This document shows, in pieces, positions 13,871 through 26,464 of a stretch of DNA of 64,000 nt. Position 1 is the stretch's first letter, and the number at the start of each line of letters is the position of its first letter. A program made the position numbers and the translations under genes. This stretch comes from Lycium barbarum (taxonomy: Eukaryota > Streptophyta > Magnoliopsida > Solanales > Solanaceae): positions 110,903,601-110,967,600 of the forward strand of contig NC_083339.1 in NCBI RefSeq assembly GCF_019175385.1. Reading direction: 5' to 3'. A model generated the notes under the pieces. That model saw only the letters and a program-made list of their open reading frames with translations. It searched no databases and had not been told where the DNA came from.

Positions 13871-15180
13871 ACATTAAAAAAGAATGCATGGTTTTCTCTA
13901 GTGATTGTCATTGGGAAGAAAAATATAATAATGATCTTGGGTGAAGAGAGTAAAATTTGAATGAATTTGAAATTTGCTTCTAAAATTTTCAAAAAGGACA
14001 TAAACGTAATAGACAACGATGACATTTGTGCAATTTGTGCCAAAAGTCCACCTGAATTTACATTAATACCCTTAAAAAAGTGGAGTCGTGCCAAGTTGTA
14101 TCATTTGTGGTTGTGCCAAATATTTTTCCTTATGGAATATGTTCTCCCTACATAATAACTCCACAATATACGTCACTATTCAGAGGCGGATTTAGAATAA
14201 GTATAATCATATTAAATGTAAACAATTTTTTTTTTTGGACATGCATATGAAAAATGTTCACAAGCTGAAACGCTATTATCAATGTCTAGGAATCAAGGCT
14301 AGAGCTAGAAAATTAGGTACAGTTTGACCGAACCAAGTAGAGCTTTAGTCTGAATTCTGTATATATTTGTATTAAAAAATTCTCTAAACATGTATAAAAA
14401 ATTCTCAGTTATTAACGTTTGACGTGGCTATTCTAGAATTTAGAACCCATAAAGTTCAAATTTGGGCTTCGTTCGGCCAGGAATTGAGACTATTTAAAAG
14501 GTAACATGTGGAGAGTTTTTTCTTTAAACGAAAGAAAGAAAAAAAAAGTTGTTTAAGCTTAAGTTCAAGGTCAAATGAGGGGCTGACGAGTGGAGACCAC
14601 GCATTGTAATCCCAAAGCCAAATTAACCCAGTAACAGCATACCTTTCAATGTTTTAGTCAAATATGGAAAGAGTAAGAAGCACATTATCCCTTTGGTTGG
14701 GAATTATACTGATGCCAAACAGAGGTAATTAACACCATGGAAAACGTAGCATTAATCTTTTTTATAAAAATTACGCACAAACATTTAGACTGTATTTATA
14801 ATATATAGCTATAGTTTCAAAAAATTACGAAATGTACCTACATTTTGGATTTTGCATACACAGACTCTCAGGTTAATATATGGCTGTTAATCTGTTTCTT
14901 TCAGGTTGGTCTAAACTCTAAGCTTTAAGGCAAACACTTGGTAAGGCAGTAAGAGCCTAGGAGGTATACACGTACATGCATAAAAAGAAACTGTACTTGA
15001 AAAGATAGTACTTCCTCCTGGATTCAAGGGGAAGAAAGTAAGATTGTATCCCTATGATTAGGAGCACTTTATAACAACAAAAGATTTGATTAAGTTTTCC
15101 AGGTTATTGGTACTTTGATTAAGACTATTTAAGAGTTCAAGTTTTGTACATTTATTTTTACACTATTAAATTAAGCTAAT
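13871..15180. other. Intergenic region, no gene recognised
   Basis: Contains a partial hAT-MITE left end (cagaggcggatttag at about 14181) without a clear right end. Reading frames here are short and lack domain motifs. Confidence 0.35.
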
Positions 15181-15188
15181 CTATAACC

Positions 15189-15438
15189 AGGGGCGGATTT
15201 AGAGGTATCCGAGGGTGTTCAGCAAAAAATTACAGTGTATATGTAGGGTAGATTTTCTGTGTTTATGTACATATATTAACTTTTGAACATCAGGCAAATG
15301 GTTAGCTTAAGTGGTCCAGGGTGTTCGAAATAGTGTCTAGCATTCTAGGTTTGATTCCCATCAACAACATTATTTTTTATATTTAGCTTTTATTATTTTT
15401 TTCGAGCCTCTGAGTGAAAATCCTGGATCCGACACTGT
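15189..15438. mobile_element. hAT-type MITE with 8-bp target duplication
   Basis: Ends aggggcggatttag and ggatccgacactgt are imperfect inverted repeats of the GGGGCGGA type. They are flanked by ctataacc (15181-15188) and ctataaca (15439-15446), an 8-bp duplication with one mismatch. The 250-bp element has no coding capacity. Confidence 0.7.
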
Positions 15439-15567
15439 CTATAACAACATCCAATGGGTAAATTTTCATAACAATATCTGGTATAGTAACTTGTAAAGTA
15501 GAATACTAACATGCTATATCAGGTAAATTATATTAGTACCGTAAAAAAAGATTATAATCCTAATGGG

Positions 15568-15822
15568 TACTTCCTCTGTCCCAATTTATATGTCACTTTC
15601 TAGATCCGAGATTCAAAGAAGTCTTTCTTTGATTATAATTTTTTCATATATCTCTAAATATTTTGAACTATCAAATATTGTGACTTATAGTACATTTTAC
15701 AAAGTTTTCAAATATGTAAATTTTACTTCAAAAAACTTAAAGATTCTATGTCAGAGTTCAAGATAAAAATTAAACTGTTTGACTCTCAAAACCTGAACGG
15801 TGCCACATAGATAACTCATAAC
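15568..15822. mobile_element. Stowaway-like MITE, right end degraded
   Basis: The left end tacttcctctgtcccaattt is the common plant MITE terminus. The right side ends near gtgccacatagataac without a clean complementary terminus, so the copy is truncated or eroded. Confidence 0.55.
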
Positions 15823-15874
15823 TGAAGTTGAGATCACGATTTCTCATGATCAGAAAACCAAGGAGTAGACCCCA

Positions 15875-15907
<33 letters not shown>

Positions 15908-15910
<3 letters not shown>

Positions 15911-16257
15911 GCAGATTACCCTTCATTTGAGGTGGTCTTTAATTTTTGCCCTTCGCTTAATACCCCAAGGTTATGGGTTCGAACCACAGTTCAGTAAAAA
16001 AAATGGAATATTTGCAAGGCAGATGTTTAGATTCACAAGGCAAAGTAGAATTTTGCCTCAAAACTCTGCCTTAAGGCAGAAGGCAAAACCCTATCTTGCG
16101 AATCCAAATAGTACCTTGCGAATTTTTGTAAAATTTTTTACTGAGCGGGAGTTCGAACCCGAAATCAAGGGATTTTTAGCGAAGGAATAAAATTGAAGAC
16201 CACCAATTTGAGGGCAAAAAATTAAAGACCACCCCCAATGAAGGACAATCCTGCAAA
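15908..16257. mobile_element. Foldback element with arms of about 100 bp
   Basis: The left arm (gcagattacccttcatttga, then ggtggtctttaatttttgcc and ccttcgct) is repeated in inverted orientation at the right, where the reverse complement reads tttgcaggattgtccttcat and onward. Each arm carries a ggttcgaacc/gggttcgaac motif, and the centre holds a ctgccttaaggcag palindrome. A T-run of about 32 nt lies immediately left. No target duplication could be fixed. Confidence 0.65.
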
Positions 16258-16504
16258 TTGTCTATACCCCCATTGCCCATGGGCCATGGTTCAACATCGG
16301 CCCAATTTTATTGACTAGTTTCTAGGGTACAATGATGTATAGCCCAAACTGTTCTGGGATTGTGTTTGGTTAGTTGTTATTTTGCGAAAAGAAGAAAAAA
16401 GTTTGGGAAAAGAACACCAATGCCCGCTACACATAAAATAATTACCTTTCATGACCCTTACTTTTTTGCCCCCAAAATTATTTATCCTTTCTATCCATTG
16501 TAGC
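16258..16504. other. Spacer, no features recognised
   Basis: Ordinary intergenic sequence between the foldback element and the pyrimidine tract; nothing supportable is visible. Confidence 0.3.
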
Positions 16505-16985
16505 TTTTGTAGGTAATTGTCTCTTTTTTCTCCTTTCTTTTTTATTTATCTACTTATTATCTTTTTTTCCTCTTTTCTCCTTTTTTTTTCCTCCATTTTT
16601 GTTCATAATTTTTTTCAAATTATATTATTCTTTATTTTCTTTTTTCACCATAATCTAATTCCATATTTAATTTTAGCTCCTTTTTTATTTTCTTTTTTTA
16701 TTTCTTTATTTCTTGTTCCTTTTTTATTTCATTTAATTTTTTTTCTCCATAAACTAATTTCATTCACTTGATTTCATTTTTCTTTTATTTCTTTTCTTTT
16801 CTCCATAATCTAGTTTCATTTACCCTTTTTTTCCTTTTTTTTTTTAATTTCTGGTCATTTTCGGTCACTTTTTTCTCCTTTTTTAAAAAATATTTTTTTT
16901 CTTATTTTTATTTTTTTTCATAATCTAATTCTATACACCTTTAGCTCCTTTATTTTGTTCTATTTTTTGTTTTTTATATCAATAA
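16505..16985. repeat. Polypyrimidine tract with degenerate repeats
   Basis: About 480 bp that is mostly T and C on the plus strand. The phrase ccataatctaatttcat recurs near 16648, 16748, 16804 and 16919, separated by runs of ttttt and ctcctttttt. The hydrophobic reading frame across it (16517-16771) simply translates T-rich DNA and is not a gene. Confidence 0.75.
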
Positions 16986-17084
16986 AATAGAGATTCAATA
17001 TAGTACATTTATTTATTATATTTATTTTGTATATATCTCAAAAACGACTTATTCTAGCATATAGTATACCAAATCAGTGCCAAT

Positions 17085-18775
17085 TAAAATATACTAACAG
17101 AGTATCTAGATTGTGAATTTATTTCTTCACGAACACCCTTCAGTCCTCTGGAATACCCATATGGTTGTGTCATATACTTACAAGGTATCATAGAGGACTG
17201 AGGAGTAATTTTTAAGGAATAAATCCATGATCTAGATACTCTGTTAGTATAGATATATACTATGTGAGTATCATATATGACAGATTTATCCATTACTCAG
17301 TCCTTTATGGTGCCCACATTATATTATATACTGACAGTGTATCATAGACGATAAATGTATCCTAACATTACTCAGTCCTTTATGATGCCCACATTATATC
17401 ATACACTGACAGTGTATCATAGACGATAGATGTATCCTACCATTACTCAGTCCTTTATGATGCCCACATGGTACATATCATATACTGATAGAGTATCACA
17501 AAGATATGGTTCATTCTTCAAGAAAAACACTTTTTAATCCTTTATGATACTCATATGGTAATATGATATACTGAAAAGGTGTCATAGAGAATTGGTCCGT
17601 TCTTTGAAGAAAACACAACTCAATTTTCTATGATACCCACATGGTATATAACATATACTGACAAGGTATCATAGAGGGATGATACATTTCTTTAAGAAAA
17701 ACACAACTCAATCCTCTATGATACCCACATGGTATATATCATATACTAACAGGATATCATTAATGACTGACCCCACATGATAAATCATATACTGACAAGA
17801 TATCATATATAGAGGATTGATTCAATCCTTCAAAAAAGAGTTCAGTCATCAATAATACCAACTTAGTATATATTATATGCTGACATGTATCGTAGACGAC
17901 ATATTTATTCCAACATTATTCATTCCTTTACGAAGCCCACATTGTATAAATCATATACTGACAGAGTATTATAGTGATCTGGTTCATTTTTCAAGAAAAA
18001 CACTCTTCAATCCTTTGTGATACTCATATGGTATATTCATAGACTAACAAGGTAACATAGAGAATTGATCATTCTTTCAAGAAAGATACTCCTCAAGCTT
18101 CTGTGATACCTACATAGTATATATCATATACTAATAGAGTATCATAGAGATCTGATTCATTCTTTAAGAAAAACACTCTTCAATCCTCTATGATACTCAT
18201 ATGGTATATTCATATACTGATTGAGTATCATATAGGATTGATTCATTCTCTCAAGAAAAATACTCCTCAAGCTTCTATGACACCCACATGGCATATATCA
18301 TATACTGACAGGGTATCATAGAGGACTGGTTCATCCCTAGAAAAACACAACTCAATCCTCCATAATACCCACATGATATATATCATATACTGAGAGGGTA
18401 TCATAGAAGATTGATTCATTCCTTCAAAAACTACTCACTCCTTTATGATACCCATATGGTATATCATAAACAGACAGGGTATCATATATGACATATTCAT
18501 TCCAACACTACTCAGTCCTCTATGATGCCCACATGGGGTGTGTGTGTGCGCGTGCGTGTGTGTGTGTGTAATAGAGTATCACAGATGAATGGTTCCTATC
18601 TTCAAGAAAAACACTCCTTATTCCTTTATGATAACCTATGGTATATACCGTATACTGACAAGGCATCATAAAGAGTTGATTCATTCCTTCAAAAAAATCT
18701 CTTTAATCTTTTATGATTCCTATATGGTATATCATATACTGACGGGGTATCATAAAGGAATTCATTCATCCATTC
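17085..18775. repeat. Satellite array with a dyad in each monomer, about 20 units of 70-95 bp
   Basis: The phrase atcatatactgacagggtatcat recurs about every 85 bp, e.g. near 17329, 17402, 17480, 17652, 18298, 18384, 18470 and 18733. Each unit also carries the opposite-sense tcctctatgatacccacat. Thus gtatcatagagga and tcctctatgatac face each other and can pair as a 13-bp stem. A GT/GC microsatellite interrupts at about 18538-18569. Reading frames are not shared between units. Confidence 0.85.
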
Positions 18776-19456
18776 AAAAGAAAAAAAAAATAAAAAAACA
18801 AACAAAATGTAGATTAAACTTAATATTGATATATTTTATTTTGAGATTATTTTTAGCAAATTTTTACTTGTGAAAAAAAAAATAGAGTCACATTTTTAAA
18901 TATAAATTTTGTTTTATTTGCAAAAGATAAAAATTATAAGAATATATTTTCTACTAATTTAGATATTATTAAATAAGATAGTGAATTTAATAGCATATAT
19001 TTTTAATCTCTTCATGTTCTAATTTAAATATTTAATTTTTTCTTTATTATTATTATCAGTACAAAAATAATTATTTACTATATTTTGTACTTTGACTGCT
19101 ACAATTGTGCAAGAGGTATATTGTAGGGGAGCTATACAAAGGAAGCTAATGGGCCGGATGCACCTTCTAATCACAATTTCAACTTAATTTTGTCTTTCAA
19201 GTTCAAACTTTGCTCTTATTTGCAAGTGATGTACAAAAGAACCTCAACTTCATGTTTGTAAGCTACTTGGAATCAAGAAAGTGGTCAGTAGCATTAATTC
19301 TTCCTTCATAAATGGAATATCTAACACCGTAACAACGTAGTTGTCGGGAAGGAGGAGAGGACCTGGGATTTTTTTGTCTTGCATTTTGTAATTGGAAATC
19401 TACATGACGTGGCAAACTACTACTACTAATTATGTTTAGTTGCTATAGTTTAAATT
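18776..19456. other. AT-rich intergenic stretch
   Basis: A-runs and AT-rich sequence flank the satellite. No gene, RNA or transposon terminus is recognised. Confidence 0.35.
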
Positions 19457-19458
19457 AA

Positions 19459-19564
19459 GAGTTTAAGTTCTATGCACCGTCAGTGTACACAATATTTACA
19501 CCTTCAGGTTACCTACATTTTCCTTATTCTTTTCCTAAAATTTAGAGATACTGTTTTTATGTTC

Positions 19565-19602
<38 letters not shown>

Positions 19603-19945
19603 CCTTCAAAGTTGTCTTCCTCAATCTCTCACGAGCTTTTTCTTCCAACGTAGGCTCTGAGCATGGATATCATTATCATTATTTCAAGTTCAATTGACCC
19701 AACACGTAACTCAGAAGGAGAGTTAATGCAAGTTATCAATAACTAGTGATTATACCTAGTGACAACTCATGAAAAACGTTAGGATTTAGTGAGTAATTAG
19801 GACTCCTTTAATGATTTCAATCCTAAATTGTAGTCATATTAAAAAGGTAATTCTCTTATTACTTAAGCAAATTATTTTAGTTACTCTTAGAGTTACCTGA
19901 TGGTGTAAAATATTGTGTATACTGACAGTGCATAAAACTTAAACT
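19459..19945. mobile_element. MITE with terminal inverted repeats of about 57 bp
   Basis: The left end gagtttaagttctatgcacc, continuing through gtcagtgtacacaatattta and caccttcaggt, is repeated inverted at 19887-19945 with few mismatches. The flanks are TAA and TAG, compatible with a 3-bp TWA-like target but not proof. A (TC)n run lies at 19569-19599. No coding capacity. Confidence 0.7.
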
Positions 19946-20212
19946 CTAGATGGATAGATAGATTCAAGGCAACAAACAGGGAAATAAGCCAGCGTGGTCA
20001 ACCGTCCCCGTTAATGTTGGTTGTGGACGTTAATACTCAACTTATATTGCTCGTGGGTACCCACAATTCATCTTCTTCTATGCTATTTGATCATAGTTTC
20101 CACAATTGTTTCATCCATTCCTACACTATGCGTGAAATGATACTCATATGGTTTGTTCGGTAGCCATTTTATTAGGCGTTTGGTTTTAAAAAAATAGGTA
20201 AAATATTCAAAA

Positions 20213-20509
20213 TGTTGTAAATAATATTTAATAGTGAATGTCCATGTATCATTCAAGTACTTTGGTGATCACCAAAGTAAGTTATCTTTTAATTAGTGAT
20301 CACCAAAGTAAGTTATCTTTTAGTTAGTGATCACTAAATGTTAGTTATCTTTTAGTTGGTGAAACCAAATGTATTACTAAATAAGTTTTTCTATAAATAG
20401 GACCACTCATGTCCTATTGAAGCAACACAGAAATGAAGAAATCATATCAATCTTCAAGTCTCTTTCATATATATGTTCTCTTGCATTTTAATTTTATTAT
20501 TTTATAACA
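20213..20509 (+). repeat. Left (5') LTR of the copia element
   Basis: Contains a triple repeat of gtgatcaccaaagtaagtta and a TATA-like ctataaatag about 190 bp from its start. It ends tataaca, followed directly by cgttatcagcacgagac, the probable primer binding region. Confidence 0.88.
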
Positions 20510-20524
20510 CGTTATCAGCACGAG
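20510..20524 (+). other. Probable copia primer binding site, not initiator-Met type
   Basis: cgttatcagcacgag abuts the LTR. It does not match the 3' end of initiator tRNA-Met. It is complementary to cgtgctgataacg, which resembles the anticodon arm of an isoleucine-type tRNA, suggesting priming from an internal tRNA segment as in Drosophila copia. The tRNA assignment is inference. Confidence 0.45.
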
Positions 20525-21306
20525 ACTCTAACCAATTGAGGAATTGGATGCCGAATATATCCCCGCTACTACTTAGTAGATCCAAAGCTATGATTTGTTG
20601 TATTAATTTATTGGTTCTTAAGAGTATTATGGATGACCATGTCTAGCTAAGCCGCATCTTCTGCTTTCTTTGCATTTGGCATTTGTCCTGAAAAAGGCCC
20701 TTATTGCAAAGAGCTAGATTATTAGTTCTAACATTTAGATTCAAGTCCGGTAATGCTACATCTAAGAGCTTATTCTTCATGAAAATATCTGCGTCTTCTT
20801 GCTGCGGATTCGTGAAAACAGCTAAGATCCGCTGCTATTTCCTAATTCCGTGCCACGGTATAGGATATTTGCCGATGGATGGAGTTGTAGTGGAAGTTTA
20901 TGTTGTTCCTCGTACGGTAAGTCACTAGAACGAGATAAGCCACTAGCTTTGAAAGCTGACTCGGGAAATTAAAGTCCATTAGCTATAGATCAGATTTATA
21001 CAAAAGGTTAGTAGCTCCTTCATATATCTTATGCTGTTCGTTTTGTTTTTGCTACTAATGATACAATCACGTGTTCATTTGATTTAATGAACCAAAATGA
21101 TTTACTTGACAATTTATACGTCAAAGTTGTTTATGAAAAACAATAATATTAAGAAGTATATATTTCTCTTATCCATACACGTAATATATTTATTTAGCAT
21201 TCAATTACTAAGAGATTCCTCTCGGTCTTTGTGACTACTTTTATCCTGTTGATATATGTAAAGATTACATTAATTATATAGCTTGTTGTAATGGAAATAG
21301 CCAAAT

Positions 21307-21393
<87 letters not shown>

Positions 21394-22384
21394 CTTGAGT
21401 TTCTTTCACGGTGCAAGCGAGAGAGGGATGCGGATGAGGACAAAGTGCCAAAGTCTCTATCCTTGTGACTTTGGTGACTTATACTATGTTACGTGTACCC
21501 AAGCTTCTCTCAATTTGACATGAATGCAAAGGTGTTGACGGTATTTTCACTGAGATTTACAAAAACGGCTTTTGCCAAGGTGAGTAAATTATTATTCTAT
21601 GTTTTTTTGGTCTTGTTATACTAATGAATCAATCCACTTTGAAAGATTCATCAAACCTAAAGGACTCTAATTGGTTTTGGACCTTTTATGTCTCAATTTG
21701 TTCCTAAAGAATAATAATGTTAAGAGGGATTATAATATTATTTTCATATCCCTTAATGGTTAAATAATAAATTGCAAGAACTATATATAGTCATCAGAAG
21801 TGAATATTTTCTACGCCTCGTTGTGTCTAAACTTATTTATGTTTATAACCACCAGAAGTAGTAATATTTTCATAAGTCTGTTGTGACTACAATTGAAGAT
21901 AGGTATATGATAAATATTATCTATATCATGTTACAAAATTGCTCCCGAAGAGCAATATGAAAAATTTGAGAGATATTATGACATGATTTTATGGTCCACT
22001 TTGAACTGTAATACAGGTTACAAGAAATGTTCAACCACATGAATTGGTATATTTCATGTCTTGGTAAAACTTAATTTAGTTATGCGTAAAATCATAGAGT
22101 GGTACTTTATTTAAAAGACTCTAGTTTGAGTCCCGGTGCACTATGATGATAATATAAAAAGTTGGGTTTAAGTCCCATCGCGTTATGGCTTCAAAACGCC
22201 TTTATATGAATAAGACATTGGGTTTAAGTCCCAATGCACGATATTGATGATATGATTATGACTGTGCAAATTAATATGCTCTTGTGAAGCCCATTCCACT
22301 GACTTTGCTCCATTCCCTAAAGTGAATTTGGTAGCAGTATATGATAAGTCTAAAAGATGACAAATATTTGTTATGGCTATATGA

Positions 22385-22612
22385 ATGAACGTGGGCGTGA
22401 TAAAGGACAAAATAATAATAGTCATCATTATGATAATTATAAAAGGGAAGAACATTATGGGTTCTCAAAATGGTCCTTCAAAAGGTGAAGGTAATTTTTG
22501 CCATCAATGTGGTATGAAAGGTCATTGGGAACGCGATTCCTTGCGACCTAATTTAATAAATTATATAAATCCTCCATCAAAAGAAAGGAATACAAAGTTG
22601 AGGCACACTTGA
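22385..22612 (+). pseudogene. Copia gag fragment with zinc knuckle
   Basis: Encodes an asparagine- and glycine-rich stretch followed by CHQCGMKGHWERDS, a CX2CX4HX4C-type knuckle in which the last cysteine is serine. This is the nucleocapsid part of a copia gag. It stops soon after and does not join a pol frame, so it is a remnant. Confidence 0.65.
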
Positions 22613-24289
22613 CCTTTCAAAGTGATGTCGAGGTGGATCATATAAATATGATAAATATGAAGACATGACAATGAGTTTATATCAAATTTATGAAACACAT
22701 ATATAATTATAATCCATTCCTTGAAAAGAATGTGACTTGTGATAAGCATCGTGGATGCTGGCCCATTCTTGAAAGTGAATGTGGCAAGATATGATAAAAG
22801 ATATGGATAAATATGTGCTTATGTATGTATATGCTAATACCACAACTCACCTCTAGGGGAGGTTTGGGAGAAATCGTTATTGTGGAATAAGTAGTCATTG
22901 ATCATCTTGTCGACTATGATTATTGACAGGAAAAGGTTAAAGAGAAATGAGTCTTGCCTATAATAATTTGATCGGAATGATATAAATTTCTCGTTTAAAG
23001 GATATGTTCACCATACGGATGGTGTTATGAAATATGTGGTAGTACACAATTAATTGGGAGCTCTGGAAGAGCCAATTTATTACTACTTTGGAGGAATTGA
23101 ATTGATTATCAAGAAAACATTATATTGTAGTAAGTTTCAAAGAAACTTATTGAGTTTCAAAAATATTCGCCAAAGTGGCCATTCATATTGAGACTATAAA
23201 TGATGGAAAGATTTAATATCTTTATATTACTACAGTCATATAGCGGGTAAGAATATAAATGTGAAATGTTACCTTGCTTCCCTCCTGTTTGTACTACACA
23301 AATATGAGCATGATGATGGAATCACATGCGATGGTAAACTAGAAGTTTATTGAAATAAATATCAGTTGGCATGACCGGTTGGCCATTCTGGTTCTAATGT
23401 GATGCAAAATTAATTGAGAATTCACATTATTATATATTGAAGAAATAAAAGTTTCTTCAAGAATTCTCTTGTGCTACTTGTTCTCATGATAAATTGAAAA
23501 TTATACCAGCTAAAGATGAGATTGAATCCCTCAATAATTCTGGAACATAAAAAGGTGAATATGGGTCCATTCACTGCCATGTGGACCGTTTGCTATTACA
23601 TCATTTTAATAGATCCATCTATGTTATGGTCACATGTGCATTTGGTATCAACTTGCAGTTTGGTTATTGCAAGGTTGTTTGCTCAAATTGTTAAATTAAG
23701 AGCATGGTTCCAAACTATGAAATTATATTGATAATGCTGGTTTACATCTAAGTTGTTTAGCAGAAATTGCATGCCTCTAATTATAGCTAAATAATTGGTT
23801 ATGAGAAAAAACCTCCCCAACAAAGTTTTGGTATGAGATGTATTATTTAATATGTAGCAGCTTGTATGCATCAAGCCAACTAGGTTCCCCTATTACAATT
23901 GGTTCAAGGTCAGGAACCAAATAATTCCCATCTAAAATGTGAATGTGCGGTATATGATTCAATTGCTCCACTATAACACACAAAGATGGGTCCTCAAGTA
24001 AGATTGAGGGTAAATGTTAGATTTCCTAACATTAGGGAGGATCATAAGCAGCTGGAAAAATAAATAAATTGTATATAATGAATTATCCTCGTTTAAAATA
24101 TAATTCAAGTTAACTGCCAGACGCATTTGCTGACCAAAGTCAAAATCATATTCCAGCTGCAAATGGTCCTACTAGAATTAAAATCCTTGAAGGATAGAAC
24201 AATCGATTCCAAAGGTAAATCTCCCTGAAGAAGGGGAAGAGCAAATGATCAAAATGGCCATAATAATGAGGTAAGTGCTTTAAAAGAGC

Positions 24290-25600
24290 ACCACGACATA
24301 ACACTTCACGAAACCTTGGGAAAGGTTCAGGTACCTGAAAATGATGAAAAATGAAGATATCTCAATAAGTTATGTCGCATGGGAACCGATATCAAATGAC
24401 CGTTGACGGCATCTTTGATATAATGTAGCGCTCAACATTATAAATGGTAACGAGGATCTTGAATTCAAATCTGTCAAGAAATGTGGACAGATAGATGATT
24501 GGCCAAATGATAATACGCAATTCAAGTATATTTGATTTCACGTGGTAAATATGAAATATTTTGGATCAATAGTCCAAACATTTGAAGATATAATGTCAGT
24601 AGGGGTATGAAGAAACTTTTGAGCGAAAAGTGAAATGAATTATTAATCCATAAGATATAAATTACGGCTCATGCCTTGTGGTATAAAGGTTTTTCGCAAA
24701 AGTCCTGAGATTATTGTACGAAGATGTGTTCTGCTTTGCTGGATGCAATGAGGTTTCATACAGTCTGGCAGTACATGAAAAACTTGAATGTGTATACTGA
24801 AATATTTTCATGTCTATCTAGACAGTGAAGTTTATATGAAAATTCTCAAAGGATTGAAAAGGCCTTAAAGCGATTCCATTGAGTACCCCAATGGCTGTAA
24901 GATCGCTTAACATAAAGAAAGATCAATTTTGGATCTCACGGAAATGGTTAGAAAGTACCATGTCACGAACGTATCCTGCTATTACTATCCATGAGATAAT
25001 GCTTTTATTGATATGCAGGCAAGATATAGCCTCACTTTTATTCGTGGAGACATCAGGATAAATCAAATAATGATATGAATTTATTGATTCTAACCAATAT
25101 TATCAAGATTTGTTGGTTATGAAATGGAGGACATTCATATGATCTCTATAAAGTTAGATCTCAAACAAATTATGTGAGCATATGAGGATGTTGCCATAAT
25201 ATGACGTTCTACATGACAATCAATTATACTTATTCAAGTCTGCCAGGATATCAACAACTTTTAAAGCAAGTCAGGAATGTATCTAGAAGCAAGTCAGGAA
25301 TGTATCTGGCTGAGATCAATAGCTCAGCACATTCTGCAATCATGCGATATTTATTTGGAGATGAAGATTCCAATAATATTATATGAAGCTTGCATAGCTC
25401 ACTTGAAAGAAGGATATATCAAAGGAGACAGGATAAAGCATTTTGTTAGATTTATTTTTCAGACACAATCTTCAACAGAAGGTGAAATAAATATTCAATA
25501 AATTCGCTCGATTGATAATATGGCGAATCTGTCCATTGAAACATTCCAACCTCAACATTTGAGAAGCTGAGATACAAAATTGGAATGCGTCGTCTCCGAG
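24290..25600 (+). pseudogene. Copia reverse transcriptase/RNase H remnants
   Basis: Scattered segments in several frames resemble copia pol: a VPENDE-like linker near 24338, a segment like the start of reverse transcriptase near 24440-24620, and the RNase H terminus at 25395-25560 (KEGYIKGDRIKH, then an IRSIDNMANL-like run). No segment exceeds about 75 codons, and many indels are present. Confidence 0.6.
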
Positions 25601-25835
25601 ACAGCAAGTGATGTTTTGATCAAGGGGAGTAAAATAAGCGCTGCACTCTTTTTCCCTTAACCAAGGTTTTTGTCCCAATTGGGTTTTCCTGGTAAGGTTT
25701 TTAATGAGGCAGCTATCAAAGCGTATTATTAGATATGTGTACTATTTTTCCTTCACTAGGACTTTTTTCCACAGGGTTTTTCCTAGTAAGGTTTTAACGA
25801 GGCACATTATCTATTAATAGACATTCAAGGGGGAG

Positions 25836-26133
25836 TGTTGTAAATAATATTTAATAGTGAATGTCCATGTATCATTCAAGTACTTTGGTGATCACCAAAG
25901 TAAGTTATCTTTTAGTTAGTGATCACCAAAGTAAGTTATCTTTTAGTTAGTGATCACCCAATGTTAGTTATCTTTTAGTTGGTGAAACCAAACGTATTAC
26001 TAAATAAGTTTTCCTATAAATAGAACCACTCATGTCCTATTGAAGCAACACAGAAATGAAAGAAATCATATCAATCTTCAAGTCTCTTTCATATATATGT
26101 TCTCTTGCATTTTAATTTTATTATTCTATAACA
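25836..26133 (+). repeat. Right (3') LTR of the copia element
   Basis: Nearly identical to the left LTR (about 97 percent by eye). It follows the polypurine tract and is followed by taaaa. The MULE end begins only 80 bp further on. Confidence 0.88.
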
Positions 26134-26213
26134 TAAAAGTCTTTATTCAGTTTCTGTAAAAATTTAAAAAGAAAATTAAAAGCTTTCCTAAAGAAAATTT
26201 CAATCATTTTTAT

Positions 26214-26325
26214 GAGTCCGCAACCTAAATGACCCAAAATGTGATGAAAGGTACCAAAATACTCCAGTTAAAAAAAAAGTGACTGAAGTACCCTTTGCAC
26301 ACTAAATAAGTGCGCAATAGGATTA
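26214..26325 (+). repeat. Left terminal inverted repeat of the MULE
   Basis: About 110 bp matching the right end inverted, including aaaaaaaagtgac and gaagtaccctttgc. It runs into a long hairpin (26311-26363) built on gtgcgcaatagga and its complement. Confidence 0.82.
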
Positions 26326-26363
26326 AACTGCAATTTTGCAGTTAAGTCCTATTGCGCACTAAT
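26311..26363. repeat. Near-perfect hairpin with TTGCGCAC ends
   Basis: gtgcgcaatagga then ttaaactgcaa faces ttgcagtta then agtcctattgcgcac. The stem is about 22-24 bp around an A/T-rich centre, and the hairpin is followed by a further gtgcgcaat copy. Possibly a transposase-binding or subterminal structure; function unknown. Confidence 0.7.
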
Positions 26364-26464
26364 TTAGTGCGCAATATGGGTTTAATAAAAACCCTACCAG
26401 CTTCATTTTTCCAAGTTACTCTTCTTCACCTCCTCCATTTTCACTCTTTCAATATACTTTAGCG

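Larger units (their letters stand above)
20213..26133 (+). mobile_element. Ty1/copia retrotransposon with decayed coding region
   Basis: Two LTRs of about 297 bp (20213-20509 and 25836-26133) start tgttgtaaat and end tataaca; I count about 7 substitutions and one 1-nt indel between them. The flanks are caaaa and taaaa, a 4-of-5 match. A polypurine tract (caaggggga) precedes the right LTR. The interior keeps a copia-type gag zinc knuckle and, near 25300-25600, a run matching the end of copia RNase H (ACIAHLKEGYIKGDR), but stops and frameshifts are everywhere. An AT microsatellite fills 21305-21391. Confidence 0.85.

Noticed and set aside
13434..14094. Tyr/Ile-rich minus-strand frames
   Set aside because: They run through TA and AAAT microsatellites in the duplicated block.
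16517..16771. Hydrophobic membrane-protein-like frame
   Set aside because: Phe/Leu/Ser-rich translation of a polypyrimidine tract.
17085..18775. Regularly spaced repeats reminiscent of a CRISPR array
   Set aside because: Spacers are not unique, repeats are degenerate, and the genome is a plant; it is a tandem satellite.
21194..21451. Open frame with an Ile-Tyr tract
   Set aside because: It crosses the AT microsatellite within the copia element.
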